Both the position numbers and the translations under genes were made by a program. A stretch of DNA of 64,000 bases. Source: Betaproteobacteria bacterium (lineage in GTDB: Bacteria; Pseudomonadota; Gammaproteobacteria; Burkholderiales; Burkholderiaceae_C). The stretch spans positions 62,001-126,000 of the forward strand of contig JADIZZ010000003.1 in assembly GCA_016704535.1 (NCBI GenBank), read 5' to 3'. How positions within the stretch are numbered: the first letter of the stretch is position 1; the number at the start of each line of letters is the position of its first letter. The notes below the pieces were generated by a model, which ran no database searches, was not told the DNA's origin, and saw only the letters and a program-made list of their open reading frames with translations. Below are positions 1 through 10,695 of the stretch, piece by piece.

Positions 1-2
1 TG

Positions 3-590
3 CAACTGGTGGCGGCGACGAACGAGAACGACGTGCTCGACGAGTTCTTCCGCACGGGCACCTACCGTCCGCGCGCCACGGCCGAGACGCATGAGACGTC
101 GAGCCCGTCGATGGACATCAGCAAGGCCAGCAACTTCGAACGTTTCGCCTTCGATCTGCTCGGGCGCGATGCTGCGCGCACGAAGGAGCTCTTCGGTCCC
201 ACGCTGGCGCGCGACGGTGGCTTCACGCTCACGCCAGCGGAGTTCGCCCGCATCGCCGCCTACGGTTTCGTCAGCGGCAAGAGCACGCATGCCGACCGCC
301 TGGCCACCATCCGCAGCACCTGGCAGGGGAGCCGCATACTCGTCGACACCCACACCGCCGACGGCTTGAAGGTGGCACGCGAGCACCTGCAGCCCGGCGT
401 GCCCATGCTGGTGCTGGAAACCGCGTTGCCGGCCAAGTTCGCCGACACCATCGAAGAGGCGCTGGGCTTCAAGCCCGAGCCGCCGCCGGCGCTGCGCGAC
501 ATCGAGGCGCTGCCCAAGCGCTTCGTCGTCATTGCCCCGGAGGTGACGGCGGTGAAGCGGATCATCGAAGCCCACTGCCGCGATGTCTGA
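3..590 (+). CDS. thrC: threonine synthase, C-terminal part (5' end outside window)
   Basis: The frame is open from the first bases of the window, so this is the C-terminal ~195 residues of a longer gene. The stretch ETSSPSMDISKASNFERF and the preceding ATNENDVL are typical of the PLP-dependent threonine synthase of the long (fold-type II, proteobacterial) class, which turns O-phosphohomoserine into threonine in the cytoplasm. The catalytic lysine lies upstream of the window. An internal GTG at 9 is unlikely to be the real start because conserved family sequence continues to the window edge. moeA follows after 18 bases, so the genes may be co-transcribed although their pathways are unrelated. 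Confidence 0.9.
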   Translation, partial: QLVAATNENDVLDEFFRTGTYRPRATAETHETSSPSMDISKASNFERFAFDLLGRDAARTKELFGPTLARDGGFTLTPAEFARIAAYGFVSGKSTHADRLATIRSTWQGSRILVDTHTADGLKVAREHLQPGVPMLVLETALPAKFADTIEEALGFKPEPPPALRDIEALPKRFVVIAPEVTAVKRIIEAHCRDV

Positions 591-608
591 GCGACGAAAC
601 CACGCCGC

Positions 609-1856
609 ATGAATGCTCCGCGACCGCTGCTCAGCCTGGACGAGGCACTGGCCCGCCTGACGGCGGCGGCCGCCGGCCACGCCATCACCGAGACTGAGAC
701 CGTCTCCACCTTCGACGCGCTGGGCCGCGTTCTGGCCGCCGACGTGCTGTCCGCGCTGGACGTGCCGCCGGCCGACAACACCTCGATGGACGGCTACGCG
801 TTGCGCTGTGCCGACGTGCCCTCCGCGGGCACGCAGCTGCCTGTAATGCAGCGCATCCCGGCTGGCCACGTCGGCCAGCCATTGCTGCCGGGCTCGGCAG
901 CTCGCATCTTCACCGGCGGCCACTTGCCCGCAGGCGCTGATGCCGTGGTGATGCAGGAACAGTGCGAGCCGGTGGCCGGCCAGGGCTTGGGCCTCGTCAA
1001 GGTCAACACCATGCCGACGCCGGGCCAGTGGATACGCCGCCGCGGCGAAGACGTGGAACACGGCAGCGCCGTGCTGCACCGCGGCGAGCGACTCACGCCC
1101 CAGGCGCTGGGCCTGGCGGCCAGCGTCGGCGCCGGCACGCTGCAGGTGCTGCGCCGTCCGCGCGTTGCGCTCTTCTCCACTGGCGACGAATTGCAGATGC
1201 CCGGCGAGGCGCTACGCCCCGGTGCCATCTACAACAGCAACCGCTTCACCTTGCGCGCGCTGTTGCAGGCCGGCGGCTGCGACGTGCAGGACCTGGGCAT
1301 CGTCGGCGACACGCTGGCCGCCACCCGCGCCGCGCTGCGCGAGGCGGCGCTGCACAGCGACCTCATCGTCACCAGCGGTGGCGTATCCGTGGGCGAGGAA
1401 GACCACCTCAAACCCGCCGCCGAAGCCGAGGGCTCGATCGAGAACTGGCAGATCGCTATCAAGCCAGGAAAGCCGCTGGCGCTGGGTGCCATCCGCCGTC
1501 CTGACGGCAGCGCGGCGCTGCTCATCGGGCTGCCGGGCAATCCGGTGTCGTCCTTCGTCACCTATCTGCTGACCGTGAGCACGGCGCTTCGTGCGATGCA
1601 GGGCATGCCGGCGGGGCTGCCTGCGGGGCTGCCGATGCGTGCGGACTTCGACTGGCCGCGGCCCGACAAGCGGCGCGAGTTCCTGCGTGTGAAGCTGAAC
1701 GCCGAAGGCGGGCTCGACCTGTTTCCGAACCAGAGCTCGGGCGTGCTGACTTCGGCCGTCTGGGCCGACGGGCTGCTCGACAACCCGCCGGCGCAGGCCT
1801 TCGCCAGGCGCGAACTGGTGCGCTTCCTGCCCCTGTCGGCCCTTGTCACGCGCTGA
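609..1856 (+). CDS. moeA: molybdopterin molybdotransferase MoeA
   Basis: Inserts molybdate into adenylylated molybdopterin to finish molybdenum cofactor. The protein has 415 residues, the usual MoeA length. An N-terminal MoeA domain (with DNTSMDGYAL near residue 57) is followed by the MogA-like nucleotide-binding domain, with TGDEL near residue 191 and SGGVSVGEEDHLK near 255, and then the C-terminal domain IV. moaD and moaE follow directly on the same strand, forming a cofactor-synthesis cluster. The last codons run up to the moaD leader, and the next ATG is 11 bases past the stop. Confidence 0.95.
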   Translation: MNAPRPLLSLDEALARLTAAAAGHAITETETVSTFDALGRVLAADVLSALDVPPADNTSMDGYALRCADVPSAGTQLPVMQRIPAGHVGQPLLPGSAARIFTGGHLPAGADAVVMQEQCEPVAGQGLGLVKVNTMPTPGQWIRRRGEDVEHGSAVLHRGERLTPQALGLAASVGAGTLQVLRRPRVALFSTGDELQMPGEALRPGAIYNSNRFTLRALLQAGGCDVQDLGIVGDTLAATRAALREAALHSDLIVTSGGVSVGEEDHLKPAAEAEGSIENWQIAIKPGKPLALGAIRRPDGSAALLIGLPGNPVSSFVTYLLTVSTALRAMQGMPAGLPAGLPMRADFDWPRPDKRREFLRVKLNAEGGLDLFPNQSSGVLTSAVWADGLLDNPPAQAFARRELVRFLPLSALVTR

Positions 1857-1866
1857 GATCTCGACG

Positions 1867-2118
1867 ATGAAGGTACAGGTTCGCTATTTCGCCTCGCTGC
1901 GCGAGGCCCTGGGGCCGCAAGAGAGCATCGAGCTGCCCGCCGGCAGCACGCTGGGCGCGCTGCGCGACCGGCTCATCGCCAGCAGCCCGCGCCACGCCGA
2001 GGCGCTGGCGCGCGGCCGTGCCTTGCGTGGCGCCGTCAATCAGGGCATGAGCGACGACAGCACCCCGGTGCCCGAAGGGGCCGAAGTCGCCTTCTTTCCC
2101 CCCGTGACCGGCGGTTGA
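1867..2118 (+). CDS. moaD: molybdopterin synthase small subunit MoaD
   Basis: Ubiquitin-fold sulfur carrier of 83 residues. It begins MKVQVRYFASLREALG and ends in the Gly-Gly tail (PPVTGG) that is activated as a thiocarboxylate and donates sulfur to precursor Z. The frame is open further upstream to 1843, inside moeA, but the ATG at 1867 gives the normal MoaD N-terminus and is preferred. It pairs with the moaE product encoded 15 bases downstream. Confidence 0.93.
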   Translation: MKVQVRYFASLREALGPQESIELPAGSTLGALRDRLIASSPRHAEALARGRALRGAVNQGMSDDSTPVPEGAEVAFFPPVTGG

Positions 2119-2132
2119 GGCAGCATCGGCGT

Positions 2133-2642
2133 ATGCCCGCCCGCGTGACCATCCAGAACGAAGACTTCGACCTTGGCGCCGAAGTTGCAAAGCTGCGCGC
2201 CGGCGACCCCGCCGTGGGCGCCGTGGCCAGTTTCATCGGCACCGTGCGCGACCGCAACGGCGGCGGCGCCGGCGAGGTGGCCGCGATGGAGCTCGAGCAC
2301 TACCCTGGCATGACCGAGAAGGCCATCGACGCCATGATCGACGAGGCTGAAGCCCGCTTCGACATCCGCGCCGCGCGGGTCGTGCACCGTGTCGGCCCGC
2401 TGCTGCCCGGCGACCAGATCGTTCTCGTGGCTGTCAGCTCGGCGCACCGCGGCCAGGCCTTCCAGGCCTGCGAGTTCCTGATGGACTATCTGAAGACGCA
2501 GGCGCCGTTCTGGAAGAAGGAAACGACGGTCGAAGGTGCCCGCTGGGTCGACGCCCGCGTGGCCGACGATGCGGCGCTGGCGCGCTGGGGCCTGGTGTCG
2601 GGCAACGCCGCGGCGCCCGCTTTGCCCGGCACGGGTCACTGA
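2133..2642 (+). CDS. moaE: molybdopterin synthase catalytic subunit MoaE
   Basis: Large subunit of molybdopterin synthase, 169 residues. The conserved FIGTVRDRN, LEHYPGM, HRVGPLLPGDQ and YLKTQAPFWKKE segments are present; the last carries the lysines that line the MoaD-tail active site. The ATG at 2133 was chosen over a TTG at 2115 that overlaps the moaD stop, because it gives the usual N-terminus. The stop codon overlaps the first base of the flavin reductase gene, which indicates translational coupling. Confidence 0.93.
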   Translation: MPARVTIQNEDFDLGAEVAKLRAGDPAVGAVASFIGTVRDRNGGGAGEVAAMELEHYPGMTEKAIDAMIDEAEARFDIRAARVVHRVGPLLPGDQIVLVAVSSAHRGQAFQACEFLMDYLKTQAPFWKKETTVEGARWVDARVADDAALARWGLVSGNAAAPALPGTGH

Positions 2643-3118
2643 TGGACGCGCGGCGCCTGCGTACCGCGCTCGGCAGGTTCACGACCGGAATCACCATCGT
2701 CAGCTGTGTCGACGAGACCGGCGGCTACGTGGGCCTGACGGTCAACTCCTTCAACTCGGTTTCGCTCGATCCGCCGCTGGTGCTGTGGTCGCTGCGGCGC
2801 GAGAGCCCCAACCTGGCCGCCTTCGAGGCCGCGCCACGTTTTGCGGTGAATGTGCTGACCGAGGCGCAAATCGGGCTCTCGCGCCGCTTCGCCAGCGCGC
2901 ACACGCACCGCTTTTCCGAAGGGGACTGGATGCTGGGCGCCCACGGCGCCCCGGTGCTCAAGGACAGCGCGGCCGTGTTCGAGTGCGAGTTCCATTCACG
3001 CCAGGACGCCGGCGACCATCGCCTCTACATCGGGCGCGTGCTGTCATTCGGCGAAAGCGCGCGCGCGCCGCTGCTCTACCGGTCGGGCCACTACCATCGG
3101 CTGGGCGAAATGATGTGA
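2642..3118 (+). CDS. flavin reductase family protein
   Basis: 158-residue protein of the FMN-binding flavin reductase-like fold (HpaC/DIM6 type). These proteins use NAD(P)H to reduce free flavin for a partner monooxygenase, or bind FMN for other reductions. The signature stretches FTTGITIVS, GLTVNSFNSVSLDPPLVLW and FAVNVLTEAQ are present. The start codon overlaps the moaE stop by one base, so it is probably the last gene of the moeA-moaD-moaE transcript. No monooxygenase partner is nearby and the substrate cannot be told from sequence. Confidence 0.85.
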   Translation: MDARRLRTALGRFTTGITIVSCVDETGGYVGLTVNSFNSVSLDPPLVLWSLRRESPNLAAFEAAPRFAVNVLTEAQIGLSRRFASAHTHRFSEGDWMLGAHGAPVLKDSAAVFECEFHSRQDAGDHRLYIGRVLSFGESARAPLLYRSGHYHRLGEMM

Positions 3119-3327
3119 AGCCCCGAAGCCCGCTTCGTTCGCTACCCCCCGAGTGGGCAAGTCGAACGATGAACCGTCCCTGCGGACCGTTCCAAGCCTG
3201 CGAGTAGCCGCGGCGTCCTCGCCGCCAGCTCTTGCTGCGGCTCGGCAAGGCGGGGTCGCCCAAGCTGCCATCTGGGCCCCGGCGGCGAGCCGCCTTGCGT
3301 GCGCTGATTCCCTGCACCGGGCCCGGC

Positions 3328-3356
3328 CTTGAAACTGCCCATGTGGCCCCCCATTT
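3328..3356 (+). promoter_or_regulatory. sigma-32 (RpoH) heat-shock promoter of clpB
   Basis: A CTTGAAA element (3328-3334) and a CCCATTT element (3350-3356) are separated by 15 bases, matching the RpoH consensus CTTGAAA-N11-16-CCCATnT. The predicted transcription start, about 3363, is only some 13-20 bases before the clpB start codons. The rest of 3119-3327 shows no gene. Confidence 0.85.
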
Positions 3357-3375
3357 GGCTTGCAAGTGAAAGGGA

Positions 3376-5973
<2,598 letters not shown>

Positions 5974-6013
5974 GGCGGGACGCTCAGGGCCGGACGGCCT
6001 TGAGCGGCTGGAC

Positions 6014-7286
6014 TCACTGAGGCGCTTCGACGCGCTCCAGTTGCATTCGCGCCAGCGTCAGGTTGCCGGTCGTGGCCGAGACCACCACGTGCACGGCCAC
6101 GCCGGGGTGGCCCGGCACGGGGCGTAACAGCAGGTGGTGGCTGGCGGTGCTGACACTGGCTTCGGCGCGTGCTGGCCCCAGGCCCAGCGCGCGTGACGCG
6201 TCGTTCATCTGCGCCAGCAGGGTCGTACCCTGCTGCGCAAGACGGTCGGCCGCTGGCGCGCCGCCGGCGTGGGCCAGCGGCTGTCCGTTGTGCAGGTCGA
6301 AGACGCAGACCGACACGGCGCCCTTGATCAGCGCGCAGCGGTCGGCATAAGCCTGCCAGCTGACGCCGCCCACCTTGGGCATGGGCGTGGGTGCCTGAGG
6401 CATGAACGATCGGCGCCGGCATCGTCGGCGCCGGACCGAAGGGGCGCAGTTCCATCGGCTGCGTCGGGGCCTCGCTCGGCGGCGGGCGCAGCTTGGGCAC
6501 GGCCAGGGACATGTCGGTGGGCAGCGTGTGGGTGCCGCCCGAACCGTTCATGCGGTTCCAGGCGCCGCCGATGTAGCTCCAAGCTTGGCGCGGCTTGTCG
6601 GCCTGCGGCGTGACGTGCACCGACACCGCGCTGCCCTGCGCCAGCTGCGCTGCGTGGCCGGCCATGGCCAGGCTGGAACCCAGCGGCACCAGCAGCAGTT
6701 CGCGGTTCGGCCAGGTGCTGCGCATCAGTGCCTCGTGCAGCGGCGCCAGCTGTCCCGCCAGCGCGTGCGGCGGTAGTTCCCCCACGAGCAGCACGCCCAG
6801 CTTGCTGAAGGCCAGCAGCACGCGTGCCACCTGAGCACGGGTCGGGTTGTCGGCGTTGAAGTCGGTGGCATAGACGCGCAACTGCGAACCGTCTGCCAGC
6901 GGCATCTCGACGAACTGCAACACGGCCAGCGCCACGCCGTGGCCCTGGCGGCGAATGGACAGTCGCTGCACGCGCGCACCGGCGGCGCCGGCCAGGCTGG
7001 TCAGCATGCGCAGACTGGCGCTGGTGCCCAGATCGTGCAGCGCGATGAATTCCGGTGCGTGCTGCACGAACTCGCGCTGCAGCGAGCCGGCCACGTCGGC
7101 GGTGATGAAGAGCTCGACCTGGTCGTCGGAGATTCGACGACCGACGTCGTGTCTTCCCTGACCCAGGTAGGCCTCGCGGTCGGTGACGATCTGCGTGCTG
7201 GGTGCGTCGAGCTCCTCCCGCGACGGCGGGCGCGCGGGTGCACGTTGGGTGTCCGGCCAGCCGGGTTCGTCACGCCTGATGTTCAT
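6014..7286 (-). pseudogene. conserved hypothetical gene split by a frameshift
   Basis: Reading from 7286 the frame is coherent for about 290 residues (MNIRRDEPGWPDTQ... to near 6395) and then turns into arginine-rich nonsense that continues antisense to clpB. A second frame then starts at 6403 and runs to a stop at 6014. It encodes 129 sensible residues with a compact alpha/beta pattern (VCVFDLHNGQPLAHAGG) reminiscent of Roadblock/LC7-type domains. The two pieces overlap around 6390-6403, so one protein of about 420 residues was probably encoded. The N-terminal part is unfamiliar and shows no signal peptide. The break may be a real mutation or a base-calling error, and function is unknown. 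Confidence 0.6.
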
Positions 7287-7388
7287 CGGCGCATGATAGG
7301 GGCGAGCTTTCCTCGGTGCACCGTCAGCAAGGGGGGTTCTTCATACAATCCGCTCGCCTGCAACACGTTCAGCGATGCCCCCCGTGAA

Positions 7389-9059
7389 ATGATCAACGAT
7401 CCTTCTTCCGCCGGCGCCGTGCCGCCCGTCGTCGTCGTCGGCGCGGGGCTCGCCGGCTTGACGGTGGCGCTGCAAGTGGCCGACCGCCTGCCGGTGGTGG
7501 TGCTGGCCAAGCGCCAACTCACGGAAGGAGCCACGCCTTGGGCGCAAGGCGGCATCGTCGGCGTGCTGGGCAGCGACGACAGCATCGCCAGCCATGTGCG
7601 CGACACCCAGGACGCCGGCGCCGGCCTGGTCGACGAGCACACTGCACGTTTCATCGCCGAGCACAGCGAGGCAGCGATTCGATGGCTGGTCGATGCCGGC
7701 GTGCCCTTCTCCCCCGACGCCGCCGGCCCGCTGGGCCTGCACCTCACGCGCGAAGGCGGCCATGCCGTGCGGCGCATCGCGCACGCGGCCGACGCCACGG
7801 GCAAGGCCATCCACGACACGCTGCTGCGGTGCGCCCGCGAGCACCCGAACATCACCCTGCGCGAGCGCTGGATGGCGGTGGACGTGATCACCTCGCGCCA
7901 CCTGAAGCGCCCCGAGGCGCCGCGCTGCCATGGCGTCTACGCGCTGGACATGGACGGTGGCCGTGTCGAGACACTGCCCGCCACGGCCGTGGTGCTGGCC
8001 ACAGGCGGTGTCGGCAAGGTCTACCGTTACACGAGCAACCCCGACACGGCCACGGGCGACGGCATTGCGATGGCCTGGCGCGCCGGCTGTCGCGTGGGCA
8101 ACATGGAATTCATCCAGTTTCACCCCACCTGCCTGTATCACCCGCAGGAGCGCAGCTTCCTGATCACCGAGGCGTTGCGGGGCGAGGGCGCGCACCTCAC
8201 CCTGCCGAGCGTCGGACCGGGTGACCCGGGGGGCACGCGCTTCATGTCCGCGCACGATGAGCGGCTGGAATTGGCGCCGCGCGACATCGTTGCCCGCGCC
8301 ATCGACTTCGAGATGAAGAAGCACGGCATCGACCATGTCTGGCTCGATGCGCGGCCCATCGTCGCAGAGAAGGGCGAGTCGTTCCTGAAGGAGCACTTTC
8401 CCACCGTGCACGCGCGCTGCCTCAGCCTGGGCATCGACATCGCGCGCCAGCCCATCCCCGTGGTGCCTGCGGCGCACTACACCTGTGGCGGCGTCGTCAC
8501 CGACCTCGACGGCCGCTGTGACCTGCCGGGCCTGTATGCCGTCGGCGAGGCCACATACACCGGGCTGCACGGCGCGAACCGGCTGGCCAGCAACTCGCTG
8601 CTGGAGTGCGTCGTGCTGGGTCGCACCTGCGCTGCGCGCATCCTCGCCGAGGGGGTGCAACCCGTGGCCGCGCTGCCGCCCTGGGACGAAAGCCAGGTGG
8701 AGGACGCCGACGAGCAGGTCGTCATCGCGCACAACTGGGACGAACTGCGGCTGCTGATGTGGAACTACGTCGGCATCGTGCGCACCACGAAGCGGTTGCA
8801 GCGTGCGCTGCACCGCATCGAACTGCTCCGCAGCGAAACCTTGGAGTACTACCGCCACTTTCGCGTCAGCCGCGACCTGCTGGAGTTGCGCAACCTGGTG
8901 ACCTGCGCTGAGCTCATCGTGCTTTCGGCGCTCAGCCGCCACGAAAGCCGGGGCTTGCACTACAGCCGTGACTTTCCTGCGCCTCTGCCAGTGAGCTTTC
9001 CCACCGTGCTGTCACGCGAGGTGAATGGCAGCCCGTTGCCCGCTCGCGGCGAGCCCTGA
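7389..9059 (+). CDS. nadB: L-aspartate oxidase NadB
   Basis: FAD enzyme oxidising L-aspartate to iminoaspartate, the first step of de novo NAD synthesis. The protein has 556 residues. It shows the N-terminal dinucleotide-binding motif VVVVGAGLAGLT, the REGGHAVRR-type substrate loop, and the fumarate-reductase-like core with FIQFHPT and HYTCGGV; the C-terminal helical domain is complete. The frame is open upstream to 6939, but the ATG at 7389 gives the normal NadB N-terminus. nadA lies 0.4 kb downstream on the opposite strand. Confidence 0.95.
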   Translation: MINDPSSAGAVPPVVVVGAGLAGLTVALQVADRLPVVVLAKRQLTEGATPWAQGGIVGVLGSDDSIASHVRDTQDAGAGLVDEHTARFIAEHSEAAIRWLVDAGVPFSPDAAGPLGLHLTREGGHAVRRIAHAADATGKAIHDTLLRCAREHPNITLRERWMAVDVITSRHLKRPEAPRCHGVYALDMDGGRVETLPATAVVLATGGVGKVYRYTSNPDTATGDGIAMAWRAGCRVGNMEFIQFHPTCLYHPQERSFLITEALRGEGAHLTLPSVGPGDPGGTRFMSAHDERLELAPRDIVARAIDFEMKKHGIDHVWLDARPIVAEKGESFLKEHFPTVHARCLSLGIDIARQPIPVVPAAHYTCGGVVTDLDGRCDLPGLYAVGEATYTGLHGANRLASNSLLECVVLGRTCAARILAEGVQPVAALPPWDESQVEDADEQVVIAHNWDELRLLMWNYVGIVRTTKRLQRALHRIELLRSETLEYYRHFRVSRDLLELRNLVTCAELIVLSALSRHESRGLHYSRDFPAPLPVSFPTVLSREVNGSPLPARGEP

Positions 9060-9075
9060 TCCGGTTGCTGCCGGC

Positions 9076-9378
9076 TCAGCCGCGGGCCCGCATCGCGATG
9101 CGGGCCTGCACGAAGCCGAAGGCGTACTCGACGGCTTCATGCAGCAGCCGCTCGCTCTGGTCGCGTTCGCGGTCGCTGAGGTAGAAGACGTAATCGACCT
9201 CGTGCCGGATGTAGCGCGCGGGCAGCCGGTTCAGCGCCACGCAGGCGACGTCGGCCAGCAGCTCGGGGTCGTCGGCCAGGCCGGGGTGATGGTCGGCCTG
9301 CAGCGCAACCGCGTTGAAGACGGCGCGCTCGTTGTGGTTGCGCACGGAGGTGAACTCCGCGGCAATGTTGGTATGCAT
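9076..9378 (-). CDS. ComFB-family (late competence) small protein
   Basis: 100-residue protein with the ComFB signature region VACVALNRLPARYIRHEVDY. The family is named for Bacillus ComFB, and in cyanobacteria related proteins bind cyclic nucleotides; the role in betaproteobacteria is not established. It is convergent with nadB and upstream of nadA on the same strand's far side, with no obvious link to NAD synthesis. The last residues are encoded inside a long inverted repeat (9085-9106). Confidence 0.75.
   Translation of the reverse strand: MHTNIAAEFTSVRNHNERAVFNAVALQADHHPGLADDPELLADVACVALNRLPARYIRHEVDYVFYLSDRERDQSERLLHEAVEYAFGFVQARIAMRARG
9085..9106. terminator. inverted repeat at nadB/comFB convergence
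   Basis: A perfect 10-bp inverted repeat, GGCCCGCATC and GATGCGGGCC, is separated by two bases between the convergent stops of nadB and the ComFB gene. It lies within the ComFB coding end. There is no T-run, so bidirectional terminator activity is only plausible. Confidence 0.4.
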
Positions 9379-9474
9379 GGTCGTGCTCCGCCCCGGGACC
9401 GGGGTACGCCCGAATATCGGCTGCTGCGCGGCCGGCTTGAGGTCCGCGCAATTGTCGCGGGGTGCGCAGAGCCC

Positions 9475-10605
9475 TCAGGCCGCGCCAATGTTCGGCACCA
9501 AGCCGCTGGCGCGTGTGGCAGGCTGGGCCACGCTCGCCGGGTGCTGTCTGACGAAGTCGAGCATGCGGTCGATGCAGCCCAGGGCCTTGCGGCGCACGGC
9601 TTCGGGCACCAGGACCTCGCCGCGGCCGCTGTCGATGTTCTCCAGGCACGCCACCACGCCCTGCAGCGCGTTCATCGCCATCCAGGGGCAGTGTGCGCAA
9701 CTCTTGCAGGTGGCGCTGGCGCCAGCCGTGGGCGCCTCGATCAGCGTCTTGCCCGGCGCAAGCTGGCGCATGCGGTGCAGGATGCCGTTGTCGGTGGCCA
9801 CGATGTAGGCCGGCGCGGTGCCGTCCACCACCGCCTTCAGCAGCTGGCTGGTGCTGCCCACCAGGTCGGCCTGCTCGACGACGCTGCGCGGCGATTCCGG
9901 ATGCGCCAGCACCAGCGCGCCGGGGTGTTCGCGGCGCAGCAGGTCCAGCTCCAGGCCCTTGAACTCGTCGTGCACGATGCAGTCGCCGTTCCACAACAGC
10001 ATGTCGGCGCCGGTCTGCTCCTGGATGTAGCGGCCGAGGTGGCGGTCGGGCGCCCACAGCACCTTCCGGCCCTGGTCCTTGAGGTGGTTCACGATGGCCA
10101 GCGCGCAGGAACTGGTGACCATCCAGTCGGCGCGCGCCTTCACCGCGGCGCTGGTGTTGGCGTAGACGACCACCACGCGGTCCGGGTGCGCGTCGCAGAA
10201 GGCCGCGAAGGCGTCGGGCGGGCAGCCGAGGTCGAGGCTGCAGGTGGCTTCCAGGTCGGGCATCAGCACGCGCTTGTCGGGCGACAGGATCTTGGCGCTC
10301 TCGCCCATGAAACGCACGCCGGCCACCACCAGCGTCTGCGCCGGGTGGTCGCGGCCGAAGCGGGCCATTTCCAGAGAATCGGCGACACAGCCGCCGGTGG
10401 CCAGCGCCAGGTCCTGCAGGTCGCCGTCGACGTAGTAGTGCGCCACCAGCACGGCGCCGCGGGCCTGCAGCAGCTCTGCTGCGCGTGCCATCGCGGCCCT
10501 GCGCTCGGCGGGCGGCAGCGCCCGGGGCACCCGTGCCCAGGCCTGCGCAGTGACGGTGGCGCCGCTGGCGTCGGCGCGGGTGTAGTCGTAGAGAACCTGG
10601 GTCAT
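9475..10605 (-). CDS. nadA: quinolinate synthase NadA
   Basis: Condenses iminoaspartate with dihydroxyacetone phosphate to quinolinate using a [4Fe-4S] cluster. At 376 residues it is the long NadA type. Conserved segments include VLVAHYYVDGDLQDLA, GVRFMGESAKIL, MPDLEATCSLD, VVVYANTSAAVKARAD, SSCALAIV and the C-terminal TCKSCAHCPWMAMN. These supply the cluster-ligating cysteines. It works with the nadB product encoded nearby. Confidence 0.96.
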   Translation of the reverse strand: MTQVLYDYTRADASGATVTAQAWARVPRALPPAERRAAMARAAELLQARGAVLVAHYYVDGDLQDLALATGGCVADSLEMARFGRDHPAQTLVVAGVRFMGESAKILSPDKRVLMPDLEATCSLDLGCPPDAFAAFCDAHPDRVVVVYANTSAAVKARADWMVTSSCALAIVNHLKDQGRKVLWAPDRHLGRYIQEQTGADMLLWNGDCIVHDEFKGLELDLLRREHPGALVLAHPESPRSVVEQADLVGSTSQLLKAVVDGTAPAYIVATDNGILHRMRQLAPGKTLIEAPTAGASATCKSCAHCPWMAMNALQGVVACLENIDSGRGEVLVPEAVRRKALGCIDRMLDFVRQHPASVAQPATRASGLVPNIGAA

Positions 10606-10695
10606 GGCCGGGTCGGGCGCCCGTGGGGTGCGCAGGCTTGAGGCAATCGTTCATCCTAACGCGGCGCCGGCCACCAGCGATTACGCTCACGCCCC

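Noticed and set aside
10632..10650. TTGAGGCAATCG ahead of the MFS gene as an FNR site
   Set aside because: Half-site spacing is wrong and the second half does not match TCAA.
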